A program made the translations under genes and the position numbers. A DNA stretch of 64,000 nucleotides from JBDFMH01 sp047238125 (GTDB taxonomy: Bacteria; Pseudomonadota; Alphaproteobacteria; Sphingomonadales; Sphingomonadaceae). Shown here piece after piece: positions 54,220-62,708 of this stretch; position 1 is the stretch's first letter; the number at the start of each line of letters is the position of its first letter. Below the pieces are notes generated by a model, which was not told the origin of the DNA, ran no database searches, and worked only from the letters and a program-made list of their open reading frames with translations. Location of the stretch: positions 1 to 64,000 of the forward strand of contig NZ_JBDFMH010000001.1 in the NCBI RefSeq assembly GCF_047238125.1. Direction: 5' to 3'.

Positions 54220-55023
54220 TCAGGCCGCTGCCTTCACCACGCCCAGCTGGCGCTTTTCCATCATCGCGATCCGCGCCTCGTCCTCGGACGCGATGCCCTG
54301 ATAATAGTCGCGCTTGTTCTTCAGCCACAGCAGCTCGAATTCGATCGCGAGCTCCATGCCGGCCTTTGCCGAGACCGGATCGCGGACGACGCTGGCATCG
54401 AACACTACCTTGCGGGTCTCGAACCGGTCCAGCCGGCGATCCAGCGCGTGATCCAGCAGTGGGATCGAATCCGGGCTGACGCCGCCGCCGACCACGAGTT
54501 CGAGATTCTCGTCCTTGCAGACTTCCGCGACGCGGGCGACATAGCCGCGCATCTCATCCGAATTCACGAAATCGCGCGTGCGGCCCATCGAGCCGGCGAA
54601 ATCGACGCGACCAAACACCATGCCGACCCGCCCTTCCTTGGCGACGCCGGCCAGCGCTTCGAGCTGGTCGAAGGTCTGGCGGGTTTCGACGTTGAACAGG
54701 AAGCTGACTTCGTCCTGCTCCGCGCGCGGATAGACCTTGTCCTTGGCGGCGATATATTTCGTTAGCGCGTAGGGAGTTTCGATCATCGGCGCGATGATAT
54801 AGTCCGCGCCGTAGATGCGGCATTCGATCAGATCGCGCACGGCCTCGCAGCCGCCGATCTTGATCGCGACCTTTACGCCGGCACGGCGTGCGATCTCGAG
54901 CAGGCGCAGCAACTCGTCGACCCGGGTGCCTTCGGCTTCGAACTCGGCCTTGACCGCGAGGATCTTATGCTTGGCCTTGCCCTCTTCGAGGAGCGCCAGC
55001 ATCCTCTTTTCATGCTGATTCAC
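54220..55023 (-). CDS. HpcH/HpaI-type aldolase/citrate-lyase-family protein
   Basis: 267 residues from GTG 55023, with AGGAG 8-12 bases upstream. The TIM-barrel features are VAIKIGGCEAVRDLIECRIYGADYIIAPMIETPYALTKYI, FNVETRQTFDQLEALAG (Glu), GMVFGRVDFAGS and LVVGGGVSP. Family enzymes make or break C-C bonds using pyruvate or oxaloacetate enolates. It leads the export/glycosyltransferase operon and precedes the ThDP gene by 4 bases, so the two may act in sequence. Substrate unknown. Confidence 0.78.
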   Translation of the reverse strand: MNQHEKRMLALLEEGKAKHKILAVKAEFEAEGTRVDELLRLLEIARRAGVKVAIKIGGCEAVRDLIECRIYGADYIIAPMIETPYALTKYIAAKDKVYPRAEQDEVSFLFNVETRQTFDQLEALAGVAKEGRVGMVFGRVDFAGSMGRTRDFVNSDEMRGYVARVAEVCKDENLELVVGGGVSPDSIPLLDHALDRRLDRFETRKVVFDASVVRDPVSAKAGMELAIEFELLWLKNKRDYYQGIASEDEARIAMMEKRQLGVVKAAA

Positions 55024-55648
55024 GTCAAAATCTCCTGAGGTCAAACGGGAACCGGAACAGGCGCCCGCGAGGAGCGTGTCTCGAACCGCGGCTCATCGTG
55101 CGGGCGGGCGCCGGGCCCAGGCGCTTCCTGTCCAGTCGGAGCGGCGACACGCTCCTGTAATCAGGCCATAATATCCTATCAGCCAAACGGCAGCTACTGC
55201 ACCTCCGTACGCGCACCCATTGCCGGCCCGGTCGCCGAGATCGATCCACCGCGAAGCAGCAACCGATCAGCAGATCATGGTCAGCTCTATCTCTCCAGGG
55301 CACGATCAGTCACCGAACGGACACGATTATCCATATTTGCACGAGCCTTGGGCGGAATTTGCCATCGCTGTCAATGGCGCCAGAAGGTGGCCTGATCGTT
55401 ATCCAGCCAAGGTATGATCGCGTGGCCACACTGTGCGAACGATGCGGTAAGTGTCTGAAGAAACGCCGAAATCGGAACGGCGATAACGATTTTTCCCTCC
55501 ATTTCGGCTTTGTCGCGGATTTGCTTCGGATCATCGCAGCAATTCTGTTGTTCACGGGCACCGCATGTGGCGGAAGGAGCCCATCGCGGACGTCGATGAT
55601 GTTCGCTACGCTGGACTGTGGCCGATAAATAACTATCAGCGCCCGCGC
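55024..55648. other. 625-base divergent promoter gap between the two sugar operons
   Basis: No convincing gene is seen. Base composition is more AT-rich than the flanks, especially 55140-55200 and 55440-55640. A short dyad CGCCG (55464-55468)/CGGCG (55478-55482) is followed by a T5 run at 55490. Both divergent operons must start here. Small open frames at 55220-55417 and 55359-55628 lack ribosome sites or recognisable products. Confidence 0.5.
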
Positions 55649-56638
55649 ATGCACCTGGTCACGCTCAACAACGGCCGTCGGTTCGAAGCCGATGGGGCGA
55701 CATCGATTCTCGATGCTGCGCGCGCGCAGGGCATCGTGCTGGAATATAGCTGTCGCACGGGTCGATGCGGCGTATGCAAGGCACCCGTCACCGCCGGGGA
55801 GACGATCGCGTTGCGCCCGGAAGCCGAAGGTCTGTCGGCCGAAGACGCCGCCAACGGGATCATCCTGACCTGCTGCCGTGCGGCGGCCAATGACGTCGCG
55901 CTCGATATCGAGCCGCTGGACAGGCTTGTGGACATCGCGATCAAGACGATCCCGGCGCGGATCGTGTCGATCGACCGGGCGGCACCCGACATCGTCACGG
56001 TCGTGCTCAAGACGCCACCAACATCGCCGCTGCGGTTCCTGCCCGGCCAATATGTCGATGTGATCGCACACGGCGTCCGGCGCAGCTATTCGCTGGCCAA
56101 TGCGCCGCGTGTCGACGGGCTGCTCGAACTGATCATCAAGCGCTATCCGGACGGCATCCTGAGCGCCTATTGGTTCGATCGTGCCGCGCCGGGCGATCTG
56201 CTGCGCATCGAAGGGCCGTTCGGCACCTTCTTCCTGCGTGACGAGCGACCGACCAACATCCTGTTCCTGGCGACCGGCACCGGCATCGCACCGGTCAAGG
56301 CGTTGCTGGAGGAACTGGCAGCTGATCCGGCGGCGGCAGGCCGACACCGGATCTCTGTCTTCTGGGGCAATCGCGAGGCCGAAAGCTTCTGCTGGGATCC
56401 CGTCGCGCTCGGCCTGGATATCGGATTCCATCACCTGCTGTCCGGCACAGGCGGTGACTGGGCGGGGCGGCGCGGTTATGTCCAGGATGCCGCGCTTCAT
56501 CAGGGCTTCGACCCGGACGACACCGTGGTCTATGCGTGCGGATCCAGCGCGATGATCGCATCGGCGCGGGATGCGATGGTGGCACGCGGCCTGCCGGCCC
56601 GGCGCTTCCTGTCCGATGCATTCGTCAGTTCGAACTGA
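55649..56638 (+). CDS. ascD: CDP-6-deoxy-4-hexulose-3-dehydrase reductase (E3-type ferredoxin reductase)
   Basis: 329 residues from ATG 55649, which gives the normal ferredoxin N-terminus VTLNNGRRFEADGATSILDAA. Plant-type 2Fe-2S cysteines are in SCRTGRCGVCKAPV and TCC near residue 73. The flavin motif is RSYSLANAP and the NADH part includes LFLATGTGIAPVKALLEEL and VYACGSSAMI. It passes electrons from NADH to the E1 dehydrase encoded three genes downstream, removing the C3 hydroxyl. No clear ribosome site is visible. The same enzyme is called DdhD in other species. Confidence 0.88.
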   Translation: MHLVTLNNGRRFEADGATSILDAARAQGIVLEYSCRTGRCGVCKAPVTAGETIALRPEAEGLSAEDAANGIILTCCRAAANDVALDIEPLDRLVDIAIKTIPARIVSIDRAAPDIVTVVLKTPPTSPLRFLPGQYVDVIAHGVRRSYSLANAPRVDGLLELIIKRYPDGILSAYWFDRAAPGDLLRIEGPFGTFFLRDERPTNILFLATGTGIAPVKALLEELAADPAAAGRHRISVFWGNREAESFCWDPVALGLDIGFHHLLSGTGGDWAGRRGYVQDAALHQGFDPDDTVVYACGSSAMIASARDAMVARGLPARRFLSDAFVSSN

Positions 56639-56647
56639 GGTTTAGTC

Positions 56648-57418
56648 ATGAAAGCAGTGATTCTCGCAGGTGGGCTCGGCACGCGTTTCGCCGAGGAAAC
56701 CAGCCTGCGCCCGAAGCCCATGATCGAGGTCGGCGGCCGGCCGATCCTGTGGCACATCATGAAGATCTATGCCGCGCACGGCGTGACCGATTTCGTGATC
56801 TGCTGCGGCTACAAAGGCTATATCATCAAGGAATATTTCGCGAACTACTTCCTGCACATGTCGGATGTTACGTTCGACATGCGCGAGAACCGGATGATCG
56901 TGCACGAGAAGCGGGCCGAGCCGTGGACAGTGACGCTGGTCGATACCGGCGACGATTCGCAGACAGGCGGACGGCTGAAGCGGGTTGCCGACCATGTGAA
57001 GGACGAGGAATTCTTCCTCTTCACCTATGGCGACGGCGTCGGCGATATCGACATCACCCAGACGATCGCGTTCCACAAGGCGCACGGCAAGGCGGCAACG
57101 CTGACCGCGACCTATCCTCCCGGCCGGTTCGGCGCGTTGCAGATCGCCGACGGTCGCGTCGAGAATTTCCTGGAGAAGCCGCAGGGCGATGGCGGCATGA
57201 TCAACGGCGGCTTCTTCGTACTTTCACCCAAGGTGCTCGACTATATCGCGGGCGACGAGACGCTGTGGGAGCAGGAGCCGCTGCGCGGCCTGGCCGAGGA
57301 CGGCGAGCTGATGGCCTATGAACATCACGGCTTCTGGCAGCCGATGGATACGCTGCGCGAGAAGCAGCTGCTGAACAGCCTTTGGGAAAGCGGCAAGGCG
57401 CCCTGGTGCATATGGTGA
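56648..57418 (+). CDS. rfbF: glucose-1-phosphate cytidylyltransferase
   Basis: 256 residues, standard length. Nucleotidyltransferase signature KAVILAGGLGTRFAEETSLRPKPMIEVGGRPILWHIMKIY, followed by GDGVGDIDI (metal-binding Asp) and EKPQGDGGMINGGFFVL. It makes CDP-glucose, the first committed step to CDP-dideoxyhexoses. It starts 9 bases after the E3 gene and overlaps the dehydratase gene by 7. Confidence 0.96.
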   Translation: MKAVILAGGLGTRFAEETSLRPKPMIEVGGRPILWHIMKIYAAHGVTDFVICCGYKGYIIKEYFANYFLHMSDVTFDMRENRMIVHEKRAEPWTVTLVDTGDDSQTGGRLKRVADHVKDEEFFLFTYGDGVGDIDITQTIAFHKAHGKAATLTATYPPGRFGALQIADGRVENFLEKPQGDGGMINGGFFVLSPKVLDYIAGDETLWEQEPLRGLAEDGELMAYEHHGFWQPMDTLREKQLLNSLWESGKAPWCIW

Positions 57419-58503
57419 CGCGCGGCGTCGTCGATCCCGCCTTCTGGGCCGGCAAGCGCATCTTCCTGACCGGTCATACCGGGTTCAAGGGCAGCTGGAC
57501 CGCGCTGTGGCTGCAACAGATGGGCGCCCAGGTGACCGGCTTCGCGCTGGCACCCCCGACCGCGCCCGCGCTGTTCGAGGTCGCTCGCGTCGGCGACGGC
57601 ATGACCTCCATCATCGGCGACATCCGCGATCAGGCTTTGCTCGAGCGTGCGGTGATCGAAGCCGACCCGGAAATCGTGATCCACATGGCGGCCCAGCCGC
57701 TGGTGCGGGCGTCCTACGACGATCCGGTCGGCACCTATGCCACCAACGTGATGGGCACCGTCCATCTGCTCGAAGCGGTGCGCAAGACCGGATCGGTGCG
57801 CGCCGCGTGCATCGTCACGACCGACAAATGCTATGAGAATCGCGAATGGGCCTGGGGCTATCGCGAGGACGAGGCGATGGGCGGCCATGACCCTTACAGC
57901 AATTCCAAGGGTTGCGCAGAACTGGTGACCAGCGCCTATCGGCGGTCCTTCTTCAGTGAGCCCGGCTCAGCGGCGATTGCATCCGGCCGGGCCGGCAACG
58001 TCATCGGCGGCGGGGACTGGGCTGCCGACCGGCTGATCCCGGACATCCTGCGCAGCATCGCCGAAAGACAACCGGTGTTGATCCGCAACCCGCTGGCGAT
58101 CCGGCCGTGGCAGCATGTGCTGGAGCCGGTTTCGGGCTATCTGGTGCTGGCCCAGGCGCTGTGGAACGATCCGCAGGCGGCGAGCGAGGCCTGGAACTTC
58201 GGACCCCGCGACGACGATGCGCGCCCGGTGCAGTGGATCGTCGAGCGGCTCTGCGCCCTCTGGGGCGAGGGTGCGTCGTGGGAACATGACCGGAGCGTGC
58301 AGCCGCACGAGGCGCGTTACCTGAAGCTGGACATCTCGAAGGCCCGGGCGGGCCTGGGCTGGCAGCCGCAGTGGACGCTCGCCGAGGCGCTGGACAGTAT
58401 CGTCGCATGGCACCGCGCCTGGCTGGCCGGCGCAGACATGCGCCAACATTGCATCAACGAAGTCGGGCGCTTTTCTGCAGCCCGGCGCGACATTGCCGCA
58501 TAG
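57412..58503 (+). CDS. rfbG: CDP-glucose 4,6-dehydratase
   Basis: 363 residues from ATG 57412; an upstream start would lie further inside rfbF. Extended SDR with FLTGHTGFKGSWTALWL, VTTDKCYENREW, catalytic DPYSNSKGCAEL (Tyr-x3-Lys) and RAGNVIGGGDWAADRLIPD, the CDP-glucose dehydratase signature. It makes CDP-4-keto-6-deoxyglucose, substrate for the E1/E3 pair. Confidence 0.95.
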   Translation: MVTRGVVDPAFWAGKRIFLTGHTGFKGSWTALWLQQMGAQVTGFALAPPTAPALFEVARVGDGMTSIIGDIRDQALLERAVIEADPEIVIHMAAQPLVRASYDDPVGTYATNVMGTVHLLEAVRKTGSVRAACIVTTDKCYENREWAWGYREDEAMGGHDPYSNSKGCAELVTSAYRRSFFSEPGSAAIASGRAGNVIGGGDWAADRLIPDILRSIAERQPVLIRNPLAIRPWQHVLEPVSGYLVLAQALWNDPQAASEAWNFGPRDDDARPVQWIVERLCALWGEGASWEHDRSVQPHEARYLKLDISKARAGLGWQPQWTLAEALDSIVAWHRAWLAGADMRQHCINEVGRFSAARRDIAA

Positions 58504-58511
58504 GATCGAAG

Positions 58512-59825
58512 ATGAACGCTGAAGACCTCCGCAAGGAAATCCGCAAGCTGGTTGGCCAGTATGCCGAAGCCCAGTTCGCACCCAAGCCGTTCGTACCCGG
58601 CGAAAGCGTGATCCCGCCTGCCGGCAAGGTGATCGGCGCACCCGAGATCGAACTGATGGTCGAGGCGTCGCTGGACGGCTGGCTGACCACCGGGCGCTTC
58701 AATACCGAGTTCGAAGCAGGGCTGGCCAAGCTGGTCGGCGCGCCGTTCGTGCTGACGACGACCTCGGGCTCGTCCGCCAACCTGCTGGCGCTGTCCTGCC
58801 TGACCAGCCCGAAGCTCGGCGATCGCCGGCTGAAGCCGGGCGACGAGGTGATCACGGTGGCGGCCGGTTTCCCGACCACGGTCAACCCGTCGATCCAGCA
58901 TGGGCTGGTGCCGGTCTTCGTCGATGTCGACATCCCGACCTACAATATCGACGCCAGCCTGATCGAGGCGGCGATCACCGAGAAGACCGGCGCGATCATG
59001 ATCGCCCACACGCTGGGCAACCCGTTCAACCTGGCCGAGGTGCGCCGGATCTGCGACGCGCACGACCTGTGGCTGGTCGAGGATTGCTGCGACGCGCTGG
59101 GCGCCACCTATGATGGCAAGAAGGTGGGCCTGTGGGGCGATGTGGCGACGCTGTCCTTCTACCCGGCGCACCATCTGACGATGGGCGAGGGCGGGGCGGT
59201 GTTCACCCAGTCGCTCGAACTGCGGCCGATCATCGAGTCGATCCGCGACTGGGGGCGCGACTGCTATTGCGCGCCCGGCTGCGACAATACCTGCGGCGTA
59301 CGCTTCAGCCAGCAGCACGGATCGCTGCCGTACGGCTACGACCATAAATATGTGTATTCGCATCTCGGCTACAATCTGAAGATCACCGACATGCAGGCCG
59401 CCTGCGGGCTGGCGCAGCTCGACCGCGCAGAGGATTTCATCGCCGCGCGCCGGCGCAACTTCGGCCTGCTGACCGAACGCCTGAAAGGGATGGAGGAAAT
59501 CTTCATCCTGCCGGAAGCGACGCCCAATTCCGATCCGTCCTGGTTCGGCTTCCCGCTGATGCTGCGCGAGGGCGTCGACGCCAAGCGCGTCGACATCACC
59601 CGGTTCCTGGATCAGAACAAGATCGGCACGCGCCTGCTGTTCGCCGGCAACCTGACCCGCCAGCCCTATTTCGAGCATGTGAACTACCGCGTCGTCGGCG
59701 ATCTGACGCGTACCGATCGGGTGATGAACGACACCTTCTGGCTGGGCCTGTACCCGGCCCTGGGGGCCGAGCACTTCGATTATGTCGGTGAGAAGCTCGA
59801 GGAGTTCTTCGGCCTGAACTTCTGA
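58512..59825 (+). CDS. rfbH: CDP-4-keto-6-deoxyglucose-3-dehydrase (E1, RfbH)
   Basis: 437 residues from ATG 58512, 8 bases after rfbG. Aminotransferase fold (TTTSGSSANLLAL, EDCCDALGATYDGKKVG), but the Schiff-base Lys is replaced by His220 in PAHHLTMGEGG, the hallmark of the PMP-dependent E1 dehydrase. Cluster cysteines sit in RDCYCAPGCDNTCG. With the E3 reductase it removes the 3-OH to give a CDP-4-keto-3,6-dideoxyhexose. All four steps to that intermediate are thus encoded in one operon. Confidence 0.95.
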   Translation: MNAEDLRKEIRKLVGQYAEAQFAPKPFVPGESVIPPAGKVIGAPEIELMVEASLDGWLTTGRFNTEFEAGLAKLVGAPFVLTTTSGSSANLLALSCLTSPKLGDRRLKPGDEVITVAAGFPTTVNPSIQHGLVPVFVDVDIPTYNIDASLIEAAITEKTGAIMIAHTLGNPFNLAEVRRICDAHDLWLVEDCCDALGATYDGKKVGLWGDVATLSFYPAHHLTMGEGGAVFTQSLELRPIIESIRDWGRDCYCAPGCDNTCGVRFSQQHGSLPYGYDHKYVYSHLGYNLKITDMQAACGLAQLDRAEDFIAARRRNFGLLTERLKGMEEIFILPEATPNSDPSWFGFPLMLREGVDAKRVDITRFLDQNKIGTRLLFAGNLTRQPYFEHVNYRVVGDLTRTDRVMNDTFWLGLYPALGAEHFDYVGEKLEEFFGLNF

Positions 59826-59840
59826 TCCGGAGCCGCTGCC

Positions 59841-60812
59841 TTATTTCGCGACGATCACCGATCCCGCGAAATCCGGCAGCGGCACGCAGGTCGCCCGTGT
59901 CGCCTGCACGAAGCTGTCGACGGCGCTCTTCACGCCGAGATAGCGCTGATTGTTATAGTCGTGCACGAAGATGTATCCGCCCGGGTTCAGACGTTCATAG
60001 AACCAGTTCAGCCCGGCCAGCGTGGGCTCGTAAAGATCGACGTCAAGGCTGACGAACGCGAAGCGCTGGTCGATCCCCTCGGCGGTTTCGGGGAAATAAC
60101 CCTGGCAGATCTCGATCCGGTCCGGATTGGGCATCTTGCCCATCACCAGCGACACGCTCGTATTCGCGAAATCGCCGACCGCAGCCGAGGATAGGCCCTG
60201 GCCGGCCTCCGTCCCCAGATCCTTTTCCGAAAAGCCGGAGAAAGTATCGAAGAGAAACAGCGGGCGATCGGGGAACAGCGTGTTGAGCAGCTTGGCCTGA
60301 TCGCCCTGATAGACGCCCAGCTCTGCGATCGCACCGGGAATGCCATGATCATTGATCTGGCGCGCCGCCAGGCGGAAGGCCTGGTCGCGCACGAAATCGC
60401 GCTGGGGTGCTTCGATCGATTCGTCGCTCGCCACCGGATCGAGGTACATGGTCGCCAACCCGATCGGCGGCAGCGACAGCCCAAGCGCGTCCGTCAGGAT
60501 CGCGACATCGCGGTTGGCGGCGGCATGCAGCTTGCCGCTGAAGCTGGGATAGAAAGCGACGATCTTCGCTTCGGGCACGCCCTTTTCGATCAATCCCGCC
60601 GTGATCGCGTCGACCGCCCGCGCAGCGATCACCACATAATCGATGTCGAGCTTCGGCAGGTCTCCGGGCGACAACACCTGGTGGCCCGCGACCGTCGTTC
60701 CATGCCTGGAAGCATCATTATCCATCAGGCCGACGATCTCGACGGTGTCGGGCACCATGCTGAGAAAATCCAGGGCGGCGCTTCCGGTACCGAAAACGAT
60801 GACACGCTTCAA
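59841..60812 (-). CDS. two-domain TylF-like O-methyltransferase
   Basis: 323 residues from TTG 60812; AGGAG lies 6 bases upstream and KRVIVFGTGSAALDFL follows. Residues 1-100 are a Rossmann-like domain of the kind seen in PglD-type and sugar-modifying proteins. Residues 125-320 are a TylF/macrocin-type SAM methyltransferase (AIAELGVYQGDQAKLLNTLF, FLFDTFSGF, FVSLDVDLYEPTLAGLNWFYERL, metal-binding VHDYNN). It converges on rfbH with 15 bases between stops. It probably methylates a sugar of the polysaccharide. Confidence 0.8.
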   Translation of the reverse strand: MKRVIVFGTGSAALDFLSMVPDTVEIVGLMDNDASRHGTTVAGHQVLSPGDLPKLDIDYVVIAARAVDAITAGLIEKGVPEAKIVAFYPSFSGKLHAAANRDVAILTDALGLSLPPIGLATMYLDPVASDESIEAPQRDFVRDQAFRLAARQINDHGIPGAIAELGVYQGDQAKLLNTLFPDRPLFLFDTFSGFSEKDLGTEAGQGLSSAAVGDFANTSVSLVMGKMPNPDRIEICQGYFPETAEGIDQRFAFVSLDVDLYEPTLAGLNWFYERLNPGGYIFVHDYNNQRYLGVKSAVDSFVQATRATCVPLPDFAGSVIVAK

Positions 60813-61026
60813 AGTAAACTCCTGCAGCTTGCGAACGCGAAGCGTCGCGGCGGCCTTCTGCCATGCTGTGCGGTGCACATGCAAATATCGGCGGCACCGG
60901 CGTTATCCAGCGATTGGTCACGGCGTGGAACGTCGCCTGGCTATCGCGCGGGAAAGGACATGCTCCTCGCAATCAAGCCGCCTGCGGGCCATAACTTGGT
61001 TGCGGGCATCAGGCCTGGCTGGCGAG

Positions 61027-61854
61027 ATGAGGCGCGGGATGCTCGATGCGTTGATCGATGCGGCGGTGGCGGGCGGGGCCGAAATCCTGCCGATCTATGC
61101 CGGGCTGGAGCCGGGGGAGGTTCGCGCAAAGCAGGATGGATCCCCCGTGACACTGGCCGACGAGCGCGCCGAGGCAGTGATCGTGGCGGCGCTTGCGCGG
61201 GTGGCGCCCGAGATCCCCGTCATCGCCGAAGAGGCGGTGGCAGCGGGGCATGCGCCGCCGACGGGGCCACGCTTCTTCCTGGTCGACCCACTCGACGGGA
61301 CGCGCGAGTTCGTGAACGGCAGCGGCGATTTCACCGTCAACATCGCGCTGATCGAGGATGGGCGCGCGGTGATGGGGGTGGTCTATGCGCCGGCCACCGG
61401 AGCGATCTATGCCGGTGCGGCCGGTCAGGGCGCGCGCCAAGCGCGGGTTGTGGAAGGCGTGGTGGGCGCCTGGCGGCCGCTGGTGCTGGACGAGGCCAGC
61501 GACGAGGCGATCGCGGTCATCGCATCGCGATCGCACCTGTCGCCAGAGACCGAGGCCTATATCCGCCGCTTCCCGGTGCGCGACTTCGTATCGGCGGGAT
61601 CATCGCTCAAATTTTGCAAGGTCGCGGCGGGCGAGGCCGATCTTTATCCCCGTCTCAGCCGCACGATGGAATGGGATACTGCGGCTGGTGATGCGATCCT
61701 GAGCGCGGCCGGCGGGCGGGTCTGCACGCTCGATGGCGCGGCGCTGCGCTACGGCAAGCGCGACCAGGCCGACGACAGCGACTTCGCGAACCCATGGTTC
61801 GTGGCGACCGGCCGCTTCGATCCGTTCGCGGAAAGGGACCGGGAGCCGGACTGA
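61027..61854 (+). CDS. cysQ: 3'(2'),5'-bisphosphate nucleotidase / inositol-phosphatase-family protein
   Basis: 275 residues from ATG 61027 (ATG 61039 is equally possible). Metal-binding motifs of the FIG superfamily are PVTLADERAE, IAEEAVAAG, FLVDPLDGTREFVNG and RTMEWDTAAGDAIL. Residues resemble CysQ, which clears phosphoadenosine phosphate left by sulfotransferases. It is divergent from the methyltransferase across 214 bases. The TPR-sulfotransferase elsewhere in the window would create its substrate. Confidence 0.88.
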   Translation: MRRGMLDALIDAAVAGGAEILPIYAGLEPGEVRAKQDGSPVTLADERAEAVIVAALARVAPEIPVIAEEAVAAGHAPPTGPRFFLVDPLDGTREFVNGSGDFTVNIALIEDGRAVMGVVYAPATGAIYAGAAGQGARQARVVEGVVGAWRPLVLDEASDEAIAVIASRSHLSPETEAYIRRFPVRDFVSAGSSLKFCKVAAGEADLYPRLSRTMEWDTAAGDAILSAAGGRVCTLDGAALRYGKRDQADDSDFANPWFVATGRFDPFAERDREPD

Positions 61855-62051
61855 CGTGCCATGCGGGGCTGCGCTTCAGTCTACGGGCAGGAAGGGGGCG
61901 CGCACTGCGCCTTGAACCCAGCACTGACAGCAAAGTTTGTTAAGGCTTTCGTATCAATTTGGTACGGTCGTCTCGATTGAAAAAGACCTCAGCGCTTGCT
62001 CCGTCCCGCAATCGGGCTAGCCTTGTTCCGAGGTTATTGGGGAACGAGTCG

Positions 62052-62666
62052 ATGAAATTCAAAGCTTTGCTGGCGATCACGGCGACGTCGCTCTTCATTT
62101 CAGCCGGGGCAAACGCCGCAAACCTGATCAGCGCCGACGTGACGGGTCCGAGCGGCACAATCTGGACCACGCGCGACACCGGAAACTATACGCTGTTCGT
62201 TCAGACTCCTGGTCTGGGTGACTTCCTGAACCCGAATGACGAAGCGCTGAACGTCACGCCGACCGAGGGCGCCAATCGCTTCCTGCTGGCCGGCGAGGGC
62301 TTCCGCCCGGGCGAGACCGCTAACTCCGATGCCATCTACACGGTGACACTCGGGTTCGCCGACGGCGCAACAATCTCGGGGACATACACGCCAGCCCTCA
62401 ATAATTTCATCGGCGGCACGACCGCGACGGTGGGCAATACCACCTACGCGCTCACCAAATTCTCGTTCACGCGTACGCTCGGGGATTCGGTGAGCCCGAA
62501 CGTTGCCTTTCCAGGTGGCAATAGCCACGATTATTCGGGTAACTTCACCTTCGACGTGACGACCGCGGCTGTGCCGGAGCCGGCTGCCTGGGCGCTCATG
62601 ATCGGCGGCTTCGGTATCGTCGGCGGCGCTATGCGTCGTCGCGTGACCCGCATGACCTACGCCTGA
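62052..62666 (+). CDS. secreted PEPxxWA-CTERM sorting-domain protein
   Basis: 204 residues from ATG 62052. Signal peptide KFKALLAITATSLFISAGANA. The mature part is a beta-rich domain of about 145 residues (LISADVTGPSGTIWTTRDTGNYTLFVQTPG). The C-terminus VPEPAAWALMIGGFGIVGG plus MRRR is nearly identical to that of the other PEPxxWA protein at 12951-13862. A family-wide export and cleavage route is expected; exosortase genes are not in this window. Function unknown. Confidence 0.85.
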   Translation: MKFKALLAITATSLFISAGANAANLISADVTGPSGTIWTTRDTGNYTLFVQTPGLGDFLNPNDEALNVTPTEGANRFLLAGEGFRPGETANSDAIYTVTLGFADGATISGTYTPALNNFIGGTTATVGNTTYALTKFSFTRTLGDSVSPNVAFPGGNSHDYSGNFTFDVTTAAVPEPAAWALMIGGFGIVGGAMRRRVTRMTYA

Positions 62667-62681
62667 TCTCGCCCGTTCGGT

Positions 62682-62708
62682 CGCCTGCAGCGGCAACCGT
62701 TGCAGGCG
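62682..62708 (+). terminator. strong hairpin after the second PEP-CTERM gene
   Basis: A 12-pair stem (62682-62693 with 62697-62708, one G-T pair) closes on a CAA loop, 16 bases after the stop. No T-run follows, so it may be a factor-assisted or incomplete terminator. Confidence 0.6.

Noticed and set aside
52578..54479. 633-codon plus-strand frame opposite the ThDP enzyme
   Set aside because: Antisense shadow of a conserved ALS-like gene; rich in Arg, His and Gln with no motif.
55359..55628. 89-residue frame with a CERCGKC cluster in the gap
   Set aside because: The cysteine pattern looked like a zinc ribbon, but there is no ribosome site, no flanking domain and the composition changes abruptly.
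55310..56500. 396-codon minus-strand frame across the divergent gap and the E3 gene
   Set aside because: Most of it is antisense to the E3 ferredoxin reductase; no family resemblance, and the part in the gap has no ribosome site.
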